Translations under genes and position numbers: made by a program
NCBI RefSeq assembly: GCF_051961495.1
Contig: NZ_JBQCDF010000207.1
Coordinates: 22,616-86,615 of the forward strand
Direction of reading: 5' to 3'
Length of the DNA stretch: 64,000 bases
DNA from: Cytophaga sp051961495
GTDB taxonomy: Bacteria > Bacteroidota > Bacteroidia > Cytophagales > Cytophagaceae
Shown here: in pieces, positions 43,282 to 53,396 of the stretch
Layout: every line of letters starts with the position of its first letter
Position numbering within the stretch: the stretch's first letter is position 1
The notes under the pieces: model-generated
The model's input: the letters and a program-made list of their open reading frames with translations, nothing else
Told to the model about the DNA's origin: nothing
The model's database searches: none

Positions 43282-45881
43282 CCTTTTAAGTTTTTAACTT
43301 CATCTTCCTCTTTCAATCTGCCATAAAAATGTACTTCAGCCAGGTAATAATAAATACCATCTGAAAGCGGACCTTTCTCTGTTTTTCCATCCCAGTTGAT
43401 GTTCGGGTCAGTATCTTTATAATATACAAGACCTCCCCAGCGGTTATATACATAATAGCGCACAAAGGACGCTCCGCGTGGAATCGGGAACGGTTGAATC
43501 AGATCATTCTTTCCGTCATTATTTACAGTAAGTAAATTCGGCAGTTCATAAAACACACAATCATCCACACAAACCCTGGGTCCTTTCGGTCCTTCCAGTC
43601 CGGAGGTATTGGTAGCGGATACTGTAAAGCAGCCTGCTGTAGTCTGATGGTTCACATAGGTATATGTAGTATCTGTTGTTTGCTTCAACAGACTCATATT
43701 GTCCGATTCATGTCTGGAGAAATATACATTGTAATGATCAAAGGTATTGCAGGTTGCAGCCATCAGATCTGTCCAGTTCAATACATCCTGAAATACTGTC
43801 AGATCACCGTTGCATCCATTCACGGTCAATACAGGCGGATCAAGCTGTCGATCATCGGTAGGTACTACAGAATCAATGGCAGATGTAGCTGTAGCAATGT
43901 CTGTTAAGAGTTTATCACAATAGTGTCCGAACTGTTTTACATAATAATACACCGTATCACAATTCTGAACAGTTTTATCTGTATAAGAAACATCGGAATC
44001 ACTCATCGATGCAAGCTTTACAAACGGATCCGTATTGACCTTCCTGTAAACGTGCACGGAATCAACAATCCATGGCTGTGTATACTTCCATTTAAGCGTT
44101 GCTGTTGCATTACCGGCTGTTGCTGATAAATCGAATGTCGAAATCCAGGCTGTTACCTTGCCATTATTTAATAATTTAAGACGGTATGAATAGATAACAT
44201 TTTTCGTATCAAGATTCACGTCTGTGTAAGAAGTTGCATCTGTCAGCGTAGCAACCGGAATAAATGAAGTTGGGTTTTCGCCTTCGCCTCGTTCAAGGTC
44301 ATATGTAAAGGGAGCTGAAACACTTCCTGAAGTAGGTGCATACCATGTTAATGAAATTTTACCGGTTGTAGCAGATGTTTCAATAACATCAATAGAATTC
44401 ATAACCGGGATGTCCATTGCCAGAGAAGCGCATACCTGATCGGATGGAATACTTTCTCCATAACCTGGTGCAGGATATTCTGCCACCAGCATATAACAAT
44501 AAGATTTTCCTTTACCTAACCCCGCACCTTTATCATTATCAATAAAACTTGTCTGCGTAGCGGGCACGGAACCAATCAATGTATAACCGGCCAGCGGACC
44601 GGTCTTGCAAGGATCTGTACTTGGTGCAACAGAGTCGCAATCAATTCTGTAAATATTAATTTTTTCTGCTTTATTGCTGCATGTATACAGCGGCCAGTTC
44701 AGGGTTATGAAATCAAATCCGGAAGTAGTGGTAATACCACTGATCTTAGGACCTTTCACATAAATAAGCCAGGATTGAATATCAACAAGCACTGGTGTAC
44801 GGAATTCATCTGTTGCTTTAAAGACCACCTGGTATGGCTGCTTCCGCACATGCGTACATGAAGTCTGCCATTTAAATGTTCCGCTTGGATTGGCAGTAGA
44901 CTGATTAGCAATTGAGAATGTTGCCGGACTGGTAACCGTATAAGGTTGACCGTATGTTTCTAAAAGTACCGCATCATGATCCACATCGGTTGCAGAAACA
45001 AATGCCTGCAGGAATTTACCGGCTTCGATACAAGTATCTTTAGGCATGCTCAGCTTTGGCGGGTTGTTGACTGTTTCCAGAATTTCCACCTGCATGTCAC
45101 GAACAATATAACCGATCTTGCGGCCGAATCTCCATTCGGTGATTTTCATGGCGATGTTATAATATCTTGGTGGAGTTCCGTAATTACTGGGAGCATTCCA
45201 TACCAGATCACCCGTGGCTGGATCCAGTGTCAGAAAAGCCGGACCGCCGAGTGTACTCTGTCCGCCGAAGATCGGAGAACCCGGATAGTTATAGCCAGAG
45301 ACAGGTGTTTTATATGCACTTTGCGCCGGAATCAATTCATAGGAAAGGCTGTCTCCATCGGGATCATAAGCCCCGGGATTATGAGTAAATATTTTACCGA
45401 CGGCACCAAAATCAATTGGTGGTACGGTCATAACCGGACTATCGTTGAGCCCGAATAAAGGATTTACCTGGAGCTGCATCTCCACATAAAAAGCTACATT
45501 GGTTGAACCCGGAATATTCTGAACATTGGAGTTACGGTTTTGATCCCGCATCCGTACAATATATGTGCTGGCCCCGTTGAAAGTATGATTTACAACAAAT
45601 ACATTTTTGGTGGTATTATTCCCTACGTCAACTTTAATGCTCCTGTTCACTGTTGCCTGAGAACCATCTCCGAATTCAATGATCACCGATGGTGGGTCTA
45701 CCGTTGTTCCGTTCGTATTATAATAAAGTGTAAGAGTGATTTCGTAATCAAGAGAACTGTTTGAAGTACGTTTTGCAGAAAATTCGCCTGCTTTAATATG
45801 TGTAGAGTAACCCGAAATGCTGAAAAAAAGCATTAGTAAAACTACGTACGTAAAATCTCTTATAAATTTATTTTTTTCCAT
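43254..45881 (-). CDS. large secreted protein with CHU_C gliding-motility-associated C-terminal domain
   Basis: The ATG at 45881 gives 875 residues with a signal peptide (YVVLLMLFFSISGYSTHIKAG). A frame 5 codons longer exists. Strand-rich PKD/cadherin-like domains (about 25-375) and FN3-like modules (about 380-760) lead to the CHU_C domain (about 790-875: NLLTVNNDGKNDLIQPF, YNRWGGLVYYKD, LSDGIYYYLAEV). That domain is a type B T9SS sorting signal. It probably forms a long surface adhesin. The DCC gene is its downstream partner. Confidence 0.87.
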   Translation of the reverse strand: MEKNKFIRDFTYVVLLMLFFSISGYSTHIKAGEFSAKRTSNSSLDYEITLTLYYNTNGTTVDPPSVIIEFGDGSQATVNRSIKVDVGNNTTKNVFVVNHTFNGASTYIVRMRDQNRNSNVQNIPGSTNVAFYVEMQLQVNPLFGLNDSPVMTVPPIDFGAVGKIFTHNPGAYDPDGDSLSYELIPAQSAYKTPVSGYNYPGSPIFGGQSTLGGPAFLTLDPATGDLVWNAPSNYGTPPRYYNIAMKITEWRFGRKIGYIVRDMQVEILETVNNPPKLSMPKDTCIEAGKFLQAFVSATDVDHDAVLLETYGQPYTVTSPATFSIANQSTANPSGTFKWQTSCTHVRKQPYQVVFKATDEFRTPVLVDIQSWLIYVKGPKISGITTTSGFDFITLNWPLYTCSNKAEKINIYRIDCDSVAPSTDPCKTGPLAGYTLIGSVPATQTSFIDNDKGAGLGKGKSYCYMLVAEYPAPGYGESIPSDQVCASLAMDIPVMNSIDVIETSATTGKISLTWYAPTSGSVSAPFTYDLERGEGENPTSFIPVATLTDATSYTDVNLDTKNVIYSYRLKLLNNGKVTAWISTFDLSATAGNATATLKWKYTQPWIVDSVHVYRKVNTDPFVKLASMSDSDVSYTDKTVQNCDTVYYYVKQFGHYCDKLLTDIATATSAIDSVVPTDDRQLDPPVLTVNGCNGDLTVFQDVLNWTDLMAATCNTFDHYNVYFSRHESDNMSLLKQTTDTTYTYVNHQTTAGCFTVSATNTSGLEGPKGPRVCVDDCVFYELPNLLTVNNDGKNDLIQPFPIPRGASFVRYYVYNRWGGLVYYKDTDPNINWDGKTEKGPLSDGIYYYLAEVHFYGRLKEEDEVKNLKGWLQILTAK

Positions 45882-45968
45882 GCCCGGACAAAACAATGAA
45901 AGACAGTTTGTTGTTCTTCATATAACGCAAAAAACTTAATTTAGAATACATCCAAATAATAATTTAGG

Positions 45969-45999
45969 TTGCATCATTTCAAGTCTGAAGTTAACTTTG
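45969..45999 (+). promoter_or_regulatory. predicted promoter of sdhCAB
   Basis: TTG (45969-45971), 20 bases, then TAACTTTG (45992-45999): a full match to the Bacteroidota promoter pattern. Transcription would start near 46005, about 45 bases before the sdhC ATG. Confidence 0.7.
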
Positions 46000-46049
46000 G
46001 CAAGATAATAAAAAACATTTATCGAACAGGTAAAATAAAAGGATTAAAG

Positions 46050-46766
46050 ATGAGTTGGTTTACACAAACAATTTTCTCTACCAGTGTGGGTAGAAAAGTG
46101 ATCATGGCCCTTACAGGGCTGTTTTTATGTACCTTTTTAGCGGTGCATTTAGCAGGTAACTTACAGTTGCTGCATAATGATGGCGGACAGGCATTTAACT
46201 TGTATACCAAGTTCATGACTTCCAATCCCTTAATCAAAACAATATCTTATGTAAACTTTGCATTCATCCTTGGGCACGTAGTTTGGGGTGCTTACCTAAC
46301 AATCCAAAACAAAAAAGCACGTCCTGTAGGTTATGCATACAATGACCCGGGCAAAACAAGTTCTGTCTCTTCCCGCTGGATGGGCGTTTTAGGAACAATG
46401 ATCCTGATCTTTTTGCTGATCCACTTAAAAGACTTTAAAATGGCTTATATGGGTTTGACTGAAGAATTACCAATGGTTACATACACATTAGAAAATGGTG
46501 AAAGTGTAACTGTTAAAAATATGTATGAAGAGGTGGAACACGAATTTCACGAGCCGCTTGTAGTAGGTATTTATACGCTTGCTATGGTTGCACTGGCATT
46601 CCACTTATACCATGGCTTCCAGAGTGCATTCCAATCATTAGGCTTAAGACATCCGAAATACACGCCAGTAATCAAAGCTGTAGGCTTTGTATTCTGGGGA
46701 CTTATTCCACTGGGCTTTGCCATAATCCCGCTTATATTCTTCTTCTGTCCAACAATATTAAAATAA
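46050..46766 (+). CDS. sdhC: succinate dehydrogenase/fumarate reductase cytochrome b subunit
   Basis: The ATG at 46050 (MSWFTQTIFSTSVGRKVIMAL) gives 238 residues. A longer frame would begin inside the promoter. Five membrane helices with histidines in GLFLCTFLAVHLAGN, FILGHVVWGAY, LIHLKDF and ALAFHLYHGFQS fit a single-subunit di-haem anchor (B-type, as in Wolinella and Bacteroides). It binds haem b and quinone and anchors SdhAB. It is the first gene of sdhCAB. Confidence 0.94.
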   Translation: MSWFTQTIFSTSVGRKVIMALTGLFLCTFLAVHLAGNLQLLHNDGGQAFNLYTKFMTSNPLIKTISYVNFAFILGHVVWGAYLTIQNKKARPVGYAYNDPGKTSSVSSRWMGVLGTMILIFLLIHLKDFKMAYMGLTEELPMVTYTLENGESVTVKNMYEEVEHEFHEPLVVGIYTLAMVALAFHLYHGFQSAFQSLGLRHPKYTPVIKAVGFVFWGLIPLGFAIIPLIFFFCPTILK

Positions 46767-46784
46767 ACCCTCTGTTATAGCATT

Positions 46785-48698
46785 ATGATATTAGATTCAA
46801 AAATACCAGACGGACCGTTAGCTGAAAAGTGGACGAAACACAAGTTCAACCTTAAGCTGGTAAACCCTGCAAACAAAAGAAAATACAACATCATTGTTGT
46901 AGGTACAGGACTTGCAGGTTCTTCTGCTGCTGCCTCATTAGCAGAATTGGGTTACAATGTTCAGGCATTCTGCTTCCAGGATAGTCCGCGCCGTGCGCAC
47001 TCAATCGCAGCACAAGGCGGTATCAACGCAGCAAAAAATTATCCAAACGATGGTGACTCCGTTTACCGTCTTTTCTATGATACAGTTAAAGGTGGTGACT
47101 ACCGCGCACGTGAAGCCAACGTTCACCGTTTAGCGGAAGTCTCTGTAAATATTATTAACCAGTGCGTGGCGCAAGGTGTTCCTTTTGCACGTGAATATGG
47201 CGGATTGTTAGACAACCGTTCATTCGGTGGTTCTCAGGTATCCCGTACTTTCTACGCACGTGGCCAGACCGGACAGCAATTATTACTTGGTGCGTATAGC
47301 GCATTGAGCCGCCAGATCCATACAGGCAAAGTAAAAATGCACACGCGTGAAGAAATGCTTGACCTTGTAATGATCGACGGACAGGCAAAAGGTATTGTAA
47401 CGCGTAACCTGGAAACAGGTAAGATCGAAACACATGCAGCACATGCGGTACTGCTTTGTACAGGCGGTTACGGTAACGTATTCTTCTTATCTACCAACGC
47501 ACAGGGTTCAAACGTAACAGCAGCATGGAGAGCACACAAGCATGGTGCGTTGTTTGCTAACCCTTGCTTTACGCAGATTCACCCAACATGCATACCGGTT
47601 TCAGGAGATCACCAGTCTAAACTGACGTTGATGTCTGAATCTCTACGTAACGATGGTCGTGTATGGGTTCCCAAAGCTAAAGGTGATAACCGTAAAGCCA
47701 GTGAAATTCCTGAAGACGAAAGAGATTACTTCCTTGAAAGAAAATATCCTTCATTCGGTAACCTGGTGCCCCGCGACGTGGCATCACGTAACGCGAAAGA
47801 ACAGTGCGATGCCGGCAAAGGCGTTGGTACCAGCGGTTTAGCCGTTTACCTGGATTTTGCTGATGCAATCAGCCGTTTAGGTGAAGATACAGTACGTGCC
47901 CGATATGGTAACTTATTTGACATGTATGCACAGATTACCGGTGAGAATCCATACAAAGAACCAATGCGCATTTACCCTGCAGTACACTATACAATGGGTG
48001 GCCTTTGGGTGGATTACAACTTAATGACTACCATTCCTGGTTTATATGCTTTAGGTGAAGCAAACTTCTCTGATCACGGTGCAAACCGTTTGGGAGCATC
48101 TGCATTGATGCAAGGTTTAGCAGATGGTTACTTCGTAATTCCAAACACAGTTGGTGATTACCTGGCAACGATCGGTCCGAAACCGGTAGATCCTAAGCAC
48201 CCTGCTTTTGCTGAAGCAAAAGCAAAAGTGGAAGAGCAGACAAAGAAATTATTAGCTATTAAAGGTACCAAAACAGTTGCTGAATATCACCGTGAATTAG
48301 GGCACATCATGTGGGAATACTGTGGTATGGCCCGTAACGATGCAGGCTTGAGAAAAGCACAAAGCTTGATTCAGGCATTGCGTGCTGACTTCTGGAAGAA
48401 CGTAAACGTTACCGGTACAAACGAAGAACTAAACCAACAGCTTGAGCGTGCAGGCCGTGTAGCGGACTTCCTGGAACTGGGTGAATTGATGGTAGTAGAT
48501 GCATTGAACCGTACCGAATCTTGCGGTGGTCATTTCCGTGAAGAGTCTCAGACTGAAGAAGGCGAAGCTTTACGTAACGATAATGACTTCTGTTATGTAG
48601 CTGCGTGGGAATACAAAGGCGATAACCAGCCGGAAGTATTACACAAAGAAGTATTGAAATTTGAAAGTGTTAAATTAACTCAAAGAAGTTATAAGTAA
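46785..48698 (+). CDS. sdhA: succinate dehydrogenase/fumarate reductase flavoprotein subunit
   Basis: The FAD-binding VVGTGLAGSSAAASLAELG near the N-terminus and HSIAAQGGINAAKN, which contains the histidine that bonds FAD, are clear. So are the substrate-site HPTCIP and the Arg-rich HYTMGGLWVDYN segment. Length 637 matches the B-type group, which runs longer than E. coli SdhA. It starts 18 bases after sdhC and ends one base before sdhB. Confidence 0.97.
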   Translation: MILDSKIPDGPLAEKWTKHKFNLKLVNPANKRKYNIIVVGTGLAGSSAAASLAELGYNVQAFCFQDSPRRAHSIAAQGGINAAKNYPNDGDSVYRLFYDTVKGGDYRAREANVHRLAEVSVNIINQCVAQGVPFAREYGGLLDNRSFGGSQVSRTFYARGQTGQQLLLGAYSALSRQIHTGKVKMHTREEMLDLVMIDGQAKGIVTRNLETGKIETHAAHAVLLCTGGYGNVFFLSTNAQGSNVTAAWRAHKHGALFANPCFTQIHPTCIPVSGDHQSKLTLMSESLRNDGRVWVPKAKGDNRKASEIPEDERDYFLERKYPSFGNLVPRDVASRNAKEQCDAGKGVGTSGLAVYLDFADAISRLGEDTVRARYGNLFDMYAQITGENPYKEPMRIYPAVHYTMGGLWVDYNLMTTIPGLYALGEANFSDHGANRLGASALMQGLADGYFVIPNTVGDYLATIGPKPVDPKHPAFAEAKAKVEEQTKKLLAIKGTKTVAEYHRELGHIMWEYCGMARNDAGLRKAQSLIQALRADFWKNVNVTGTNEELNQQLERAGRVADFLELGELMVVDALNRTESCGGHFREESQTEEGEALRNDNDFCYVAAWEYKGDNQPEVLHKEVLKFESVKLTQRSYK

Positions 48699-48699
48699 T

Positions 48700-49467
48700 A
48701 TGTCAGGTCACATGAATTTAACGTTAAAGGTTTGGCGTCAGAAAGATGCGAAATCTAAAGGCAAGCTTGAAACATACGAAGCAAAAGATGTCTCTCCGGA
48801 TATGTCTTTTCTTGAAATGATTGATGTTGTGAACGAAGGCCTGATTAAGAAAGGTGTTGAACCAATCGCTTTTGATCACGATTGCCGCGAAGGTATCTGC
48901 GGAGCCTGCAGCATGTACATCAACGGACATGCACACGGACCGAAAAAAGGTATTACAACGTGTCAGCTGCATATGCGTAGCTTCAAAGATGGTGAAACAA
49001 TTACAATCGAACCATGGAGAGCAAAAGCATTCCCGGTTATTAAAGATTTAGTTGTAGATCGTTCTGCGTTTGACCGTATCATACAGGCGGGTGGTTACGT
49101 TTCAGTAAACACTGGTGTAACCATTGATGCCAATGCGATAGCAATTCCGAAAGAGCATGCAGACAATGCTATGGATGCTGCAACGTGTATTGGTTGCGGT
49201 GCCTGCGTAGCTGCTTGTAAGAATGCTTCTGCTACCCTGTTCCTGTCTGCAAAAGTTTCTCAGTTAGCGTTATTGCCGCAAGGCCATCCTGAAAGAGCTG
49301 CTCGTGTTGAAGCAATGATCGACCAGATGGAAGCTGAAGGATTTGGTAACTGTACAAATACGGAAGCATGTTCTGCTGAATGTCCGAAAGAGATTGGTCA
49401 GGAACACATTGCACGTATGAACAGAGAGTTCTTCGCTGCTAAGCTAGGATCAAGCAATACAAAATAG
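48700..49467 (+). CDS. sdhB: succinate dehydrogenase/fumarate reductase iron-sulfur subunit
   Basis: The N-terminal [2Fe-2S] site is CREGICGAC with a later CQLHM. The C-terminal CIGCGACVAACKN and CTNTEACSAECPKEI bind the [4Fe-4S] and [3Fe-4S] clusters. It carries electrons between FAD and haem/quinone. Length 255 is normal. It is the last gene of the operon and is followed by a terminator. Confidence 0.97.
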   Translation: MSGHMNLTLKVWRQKDAKSKGKLETYEAKDVSPDMSFLEMIDVVNEGLIKKGVEPIAFDHDCREGICGACSMYINGHAHGPKKGITTCQLHMRSFKDGETITIEPWRAKAFPVIKDLVVDRSAFDRIIQAGGYVSVNTGVTIDANAIAIPKEHADNAMDAATCIGCGACVAACKNASATLFLSAKVSQLALLPQGHPERAARVEAMIDQMEAEGFGNCTNTEACSAECPKEIGQEHIARMNREFFAAKLGSSNTK

Positions 49468-49493
49468 TTCCTTTGCGGATTATAATGATACAG

Positions 49494-49525
49494 AAAGTCA
49501 CGCCGTATGGCGTGACTTTTATTTT
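49494..49525 (+). terminator. intrinsic terminator of sdhCAB
   Basis: AAAGTCACGCC pairs with GGCGTGACTTT around GTAT, followed by a T-rich run. Confidence 0.95.
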
Positions 49526-49703
49526 TCTATCTCTCCATACAACGTCGATCGCTGTATTTAACTCGTCTTTTCACAACTCTTCCCTATTTTTTACCTGTCC
49601 ACTGGTTGTTCACTTTATTCATGCAGGTGGAAAAATAACAAACCTTTCATCACCCAAAACCTACCGTTAACTAAATACAACAATACAATGGTAGTTATTG
49701 TAG

Positions 49704-49711
49704 TAATTTTG
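49704..49711 (+). promoter_or_regulatory. predicted -7 box (TAATTTTG) for the NHL-repeat cargo
   Basis: TAATTTTG matches TAnnTTTG, 29 bases before the ATG. A -33 TTG at the right distance is not seen. Confidence 0.5.
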
Positions 49712-49740
49712 CCTGTAAAATTTGCATCAATACAACATTT

Positions 49741-52341
49741 ATGAAGCTTATGAATTCTATTTTTAAACTATCAGTTCTGGCATACTTGTTCAGCTTCTTA
49801 TCTCTTTCAAGCCATGGTCAGGAAGTCAGCACATTTGCAGGATTAGGCAATGATGCCGATGGCCCTGCTGAGCAGGCTAGTTTTTCAGCACCCAATGATG
49901 TAGTCTTAGACGCTGAAGGGAATCTGTACGTCGCTGACTGGGCCAATCATAAAATCAGGAAAATTACTCCCCAAGGTATGGTCAGTACTCTGGCTGGCAA
50001 TGGTACCCAGGGCTATCTCGATGCAACAGGTGCTGATGCCATGTTCAATAGCCCTAAGGGATTAGCAATAGACAAAGACGGGAATTTATTTGTAGCTGAA
50101 TATGGTGGCCGGAAAATACGAAAAGTAACGCCTCAGGGAGTGGTGACAACAATAGCAAGCAGCCCACCGGTTGGTCCGCAAATATTTTATAACCCTACAG
50201 ACCTGGTTGTAGATAATTCGGGAAATATATACGTAACAAACATGTCTGTTGTGACTAAAACTACTCCGGATGGACAGACCAGTATATTTGCAGGTGCCGG
50301 CTATGGTTTTCAGGATGGACCAGGTAATACAGCTAAGTTCAAAGATCTTACAGGTATAACCTTGGGTACCGATGGTAATCTATATGTAGCAGATAATGGC
50401 AATCATAGAATCCGGAAGATCACGTTTCAAGGTGAAGTGAGCACTTTTACAGGTTCTGTTTCCGGTTCCCAAAATGGCGATTTAAGTATTGCTACATTTA
50501 GCAGACCCTATGGTATAACTACTGATAAAGATGGTAATATGTATGTGAGCGAAGAAAACAATATTGTTATTCGTAAAATTTCATCAACCGGACAAGTAAG
50601 CAAATACGCAGGTGTAGTTGGTAGCTTTGGCTGGGCAGATGGTCCAGCCGACCAGGTTGGTTTTAACTATCCTCATGGTCTGACGGTAGATAATTCCGGT
50701 AATGTAATTGTAGCTGACCAGGGTAATAATAAAATACGCAAAATTTCCCCGCAAGGAATAGTAAGTACTGTGGCTGGCGTAGTTGAAGTTCATTACGCAG
50801 CTGAAGTAGACGGAACTGGTACATTGGCCAGATTCAGGAATCCTGCGGGTACGGCAGTTGACGGCTTGGGTAATGTATATATAGCAGATGAAACTAGAGT
50901 CCGTAAAATTACTCCTGAAGGTACAGTAACAACATTGGCTGGCAATCCATATATCGGCACTCAAGATGGAACAGGAGCTAATGCACGGTTTTATGAAGCA
51001 AGCGGCATTACTGTCAATGCTGCAGGCAATGTGTTTGTTGCCGATTTGAAAAATCATAATATCCGAAAAATCACGCCTGCAGGAGTAGTAACCACTATTG
51101 CAGGCTCTTCAGGCACTTCCGGCTATGCCGATGGTAATGGCCTGAATGCAAGGTTTAATAATCCTTCAGCTTTGGTTTTAGATGCTTCAGGTAATTTGTA
51201 TGTTACCGATCAAATGAATTATTGCATTCGTAAGATTACGCCCAATGGAGATGTTACAACATTTGCCGGAACGAACATATCCGGATATCAGGATGGAAAT
51301 GGAATAGATGCCCGTTTTAGTGCATGTACCGGTATCACTATTGATAAAGCAGGAAATCTTTATGTGGTTTCTGGTAACAGAATACGAAAAATTACTCCGC
51401 AGGCGGAAGTCAGTACCTTTGCAGGGGCTGGCTCCCAAGGCTCAGCCAATGGTGTGGGAACGAAAGCTACTTTTTATTCTCCTTATGGCATCTGCATAGA
51501 TGCATCCGGTAATCTATATGTATCGCAGATAGAAGGCGATAATAATTTAATACGAAAAATTACTCCGCAGGCCGTAGTTACAACGCTGGCAGGAACAGGT
51601 CTGGCTGGTTCTGCAAATGGGCCTGGCGCCACAGCAAGTTTCAATTACCCTGCTGGAATTGCAGTAGATAAAGACTATAACATTTATATAGCCGATCAAT
51701 ACAATTATAAAATTCGTAAAATTACTCTGCACAATGAAATTAAAGTACTGCACGATAACAACGAATTGATATCCGGATCGTCTGAAGTAGATTTTGGAAC
51801 GGTAGAAGTTGGCAAATTCAATGTATTTTCATTCAGTATAGAGAATGCAGTTAGAGCATTAAAGCCAGTAACACTATTAGGAGATCCAACCATTACAGTA
51901 AGCAGCAATGATTTTATTATAGAACAGGCCAGCAACAGCACTCTTGTTGAAGCTGGTACCCCTGCTACATTTACCATAACATTTAAACCAGGTACCGTCG
52001 GTGATAAAACTGCCACAGTTACTATCGTAAACGACGACTTGGATGAAGGTAATTATACTTTCGAAATCGTAGGAGTTGCCTCCGCTCCTACTGTCACAAC
52101 GGGTATTACAGACTCTAAGTCATCTTCGGTCATTTGTTATCCTAATCCCGCAAGCAGCCAGGTAACCTTAAACATTGCTGAGGATATGATGCTAGAAATA
52201 TATACCTCAACAGGTATTAAACTGATAACACAACAAATGGTCAAAGGAGAAAACCTTGTGAACATTGAAAATCTTCCTGCAGGTTTATATTTTTTCTATA
52301 TGCCATCTATTGATCAAATCATAAAGGTTATAAAAGATTAA
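49741..52341 (+). CDS. secreted NHL-repeat protein with T9SS sorting domain
   Basis: After a signal peptide (about 1-26) come about eleven NHL units of 50-60 residues (about 30-670). Each has a core like LYVADxxNHxIRKITPxGxVST and a GYADG-type loop, making one or two beta-propellers. A choice-of-anchor/ASPM-type Ig domain (about 680-780) and a type A sorting domain (797-866, VICYPNPASS to IKVIKD) follow. Such propellers bind proteins or glycans; no catalytic motif is seen. The gene has its own promoter and a terminator. Confidence 0.9.
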   Translation: MKLMNSIFKLSVLAYLFSFLSLSSHGQEVSTFAGLGNDADGPAEQASFSAPNDVVLDAEGNLYVADWANHKIRKITPQGMVSTLAGNGTQGYLDATGADAMFNSPKGLAIDKDGNLFVAEYGGRKIRKVTPQGVVTTIASSPPVGPQIFYNPTDLVVDNSGNIYVTNMSVVTKTTPDGQTSIFAGAGYGFQDGPGNTAKFKDLTGITLGTDGNLYVADNGNHRIRKITFQGEVSTFTGSVSGSQNGDLSIATFSRPYGITTDKDGNMYVSEENNIVIRKISSTGQVSKYAGVVGSFGWADGPADQVGFNYPHGLTVDNSGNVIVADQGNNKIRKISPQGIVSTVAGVVEVHYAAEVDGTGTLARFRNPAGTAVDGLGNVYIADETRVRKITPEGTVTTLAGNPYIGTQDGTGANARFYEASGITVNAAGNVFVADLKNHNIRKITPAGVVTTIAGSSGTSGYADGNGLNARFNNPSALVLDASGNLYVTDQMNYCIRKITPNGDVTTFAGTNISGYQDGNGIDARFSACTGITIDKAGNLYVVSGNRIRKITPQAEVSTFAGAGSQGSANGVGTKATFYSPYGICIDASGNLYVSQIEGDNNLIRKITPQAVVTTLAGTGLAGSANGPGATASFNYPAGIAVDKDYNIYIADQYNYKIRKITLHNEIKVLHDNNELISGSSEVDFGTVEVGKFNVFSFSIENAVRALKPVTLLGDPTITVSSNDFIIEQASNSTLVEAGTPATFTITFKPGTVGDKTATVTIVNDDLDEGNYTFEIVGVASAPTVTTGITDSKSSSVICYPNPASSQVTLNIAEDMMLEIYTSTGIKLITQQMVKGENLVNIENLPAGLYFFYMPSIDQIIKVIKD

Positions 52342-52366
52342 ATACAGCTTTAGTGAATTTGAAAAA

Positions 52367-52414
52367 GGTCCCGATCCTGGTCCCGATAGCTATTTGCATC
52401 GGGATCTTTTTTTT
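52367..52414 (+). terminator. terminator with CCCGATAGCTAT core
   Basis: Two TCCCGAT copies (52369 and 52381) can each pair with ATCGGGATC at 52398-52406, followed by eight T. The core resembles the hairpin at 9355-9412. Confidence 0.85.
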
Positions 52415-52486
52415 GTGCTGCTTTGATCCGACAAAATATTATTAAATTAGATAGATAATATGATGTTCCTCTGAAACAATCGGTTT

Positions 52487-52951
52487 ATGGATCAATATCC
52501 AAGAAATTATCTTTACAGAAGAATAGTTCAATCCAAACTATTTATAGATGCACATTATGCGGATGCTATTGATATTGATAATATTTCAAATGAAGCGTAT
52601 TTTTCGAAATTCCATTTCATACGTCTCTTCAAGGAAATCTATGAAAAGACTCCGCATCAATATCTCATCGCTGTGCGTATAAACCATGCTATTACATTTT
52701 TAAAGCAGGGATTCTCCGTTTCAGAAGTATGTTCATCCGTAGGCTTTGAAAGCCTTACTTCATTCAGTACACTATTCAAACGAACCGTTGGTGTCTCCCC
52801 TTCCAACTTTGTATTACAGGAACAACTAAGAAAAAAACAGGTAGCCGATAAACCATTGTTATATATTCCCGGTTGTTTTGCGTTAAAACATGAGTGGACA
52901 AAAGATAGCAATTTTGAAGAAGGATCTTTTGAATCATTAACCGACCTTTGA
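52487..52951 (+). CDS. AraC-family regulator made of the DNA-binding domain only
   Basis: Two helix-turn-helix motifs fill residues about 10-115: IDNISNEAYFSKFHFIRLFKEIYEKTPHQYL, split by the turn, and VSEVCSSVGFESLTSFSTLFKR. The second is the AraC signature. There is no N-terminal sensor domain, so it resembles MarA/SoxS-type short activators, with a 40-residue tail ending in acidic residues. It sits 28 bases before the VOC gene and probably controls the three-gene set. Confidence 0.92.
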   Translation: MDQYPRNYLYRRIVQSKLFIDAHYADAIDIDNISNEAYFSKFHFIRLFKEIYEKTPHQYLIAVRINHAITFLKQGFSVSEVCSSVGFESLTSFSTLFKRTVGVSPSNFVLQEQLRKKQVADKPLLYIPGCFALKHEWTKDSNFEEGSFESLTDL

Positions 52952-52979
52952 GCCATCACAAACCATTAAAGAGAAAATT

Positions 52980-53396
52980 ATGATCAAGAGATTAACACAC
53001 ATGTGCGTATATGTACTAAACCAGGAAAGTGCATTCGACTTTTATGTAAATAAACTTGGTTTTAAAGTGCATACAGATGCGCCCATGGGACCCGACAATC
53101 GTTGGCTCACCGTCACTCCAGCCGAACAACCTGAACTCGAAATAACCTTGTTCCTTGTAAAAGAAGGCCCCATGTTTACCAAAGAAACCGCTCAAATGAT
53201 GACGAAGCTTATCAAGAACGGCACATTCGGTCCGGGGGTATTTGAATGCTCGGATATTTATGCTACATATGAAGAATTAAAAAGCAAAGGTGTTGAATTT
53301 AAAAAAGCTCCTAAAGAAGAGTTTTATGGAATTGAAGCGTTGTTCAGAGATGATTCAGGAAATTGGTTTTCATTGGGACAAAAAAAGAAAGCATAA
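52980..53396 (+). CDS. VOC-family (glyoxalase/bleomycin-resistance-like) protein
   Basis: The 138 residues form two beta-alpha-beta-beta-beta units. They open with KRLTHMCVYVLNQESAFDFYVNKLGFKV and end with FRDDSGNWFSLGQ, typical of VOC dioxygenase/glyoxalase proteins. Potential metal ligands (His7, the central Glu) are present. The substrate is unknown. Its stop overlaps the next start (TAATG). Confidence 0.92.
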   Translation: MIKRLTHMCVYVLNQESAFDFYVNKLGFKVHTDAPMGPDNRWLTVTPAEQPELEITLFLVKEGPMFTKETAQMMTKLIKNGTFGPGVFECSDIYATYEELKSKGVEFKKAPKEEFYGIEALFRDDSGNWFSLGQKKKA

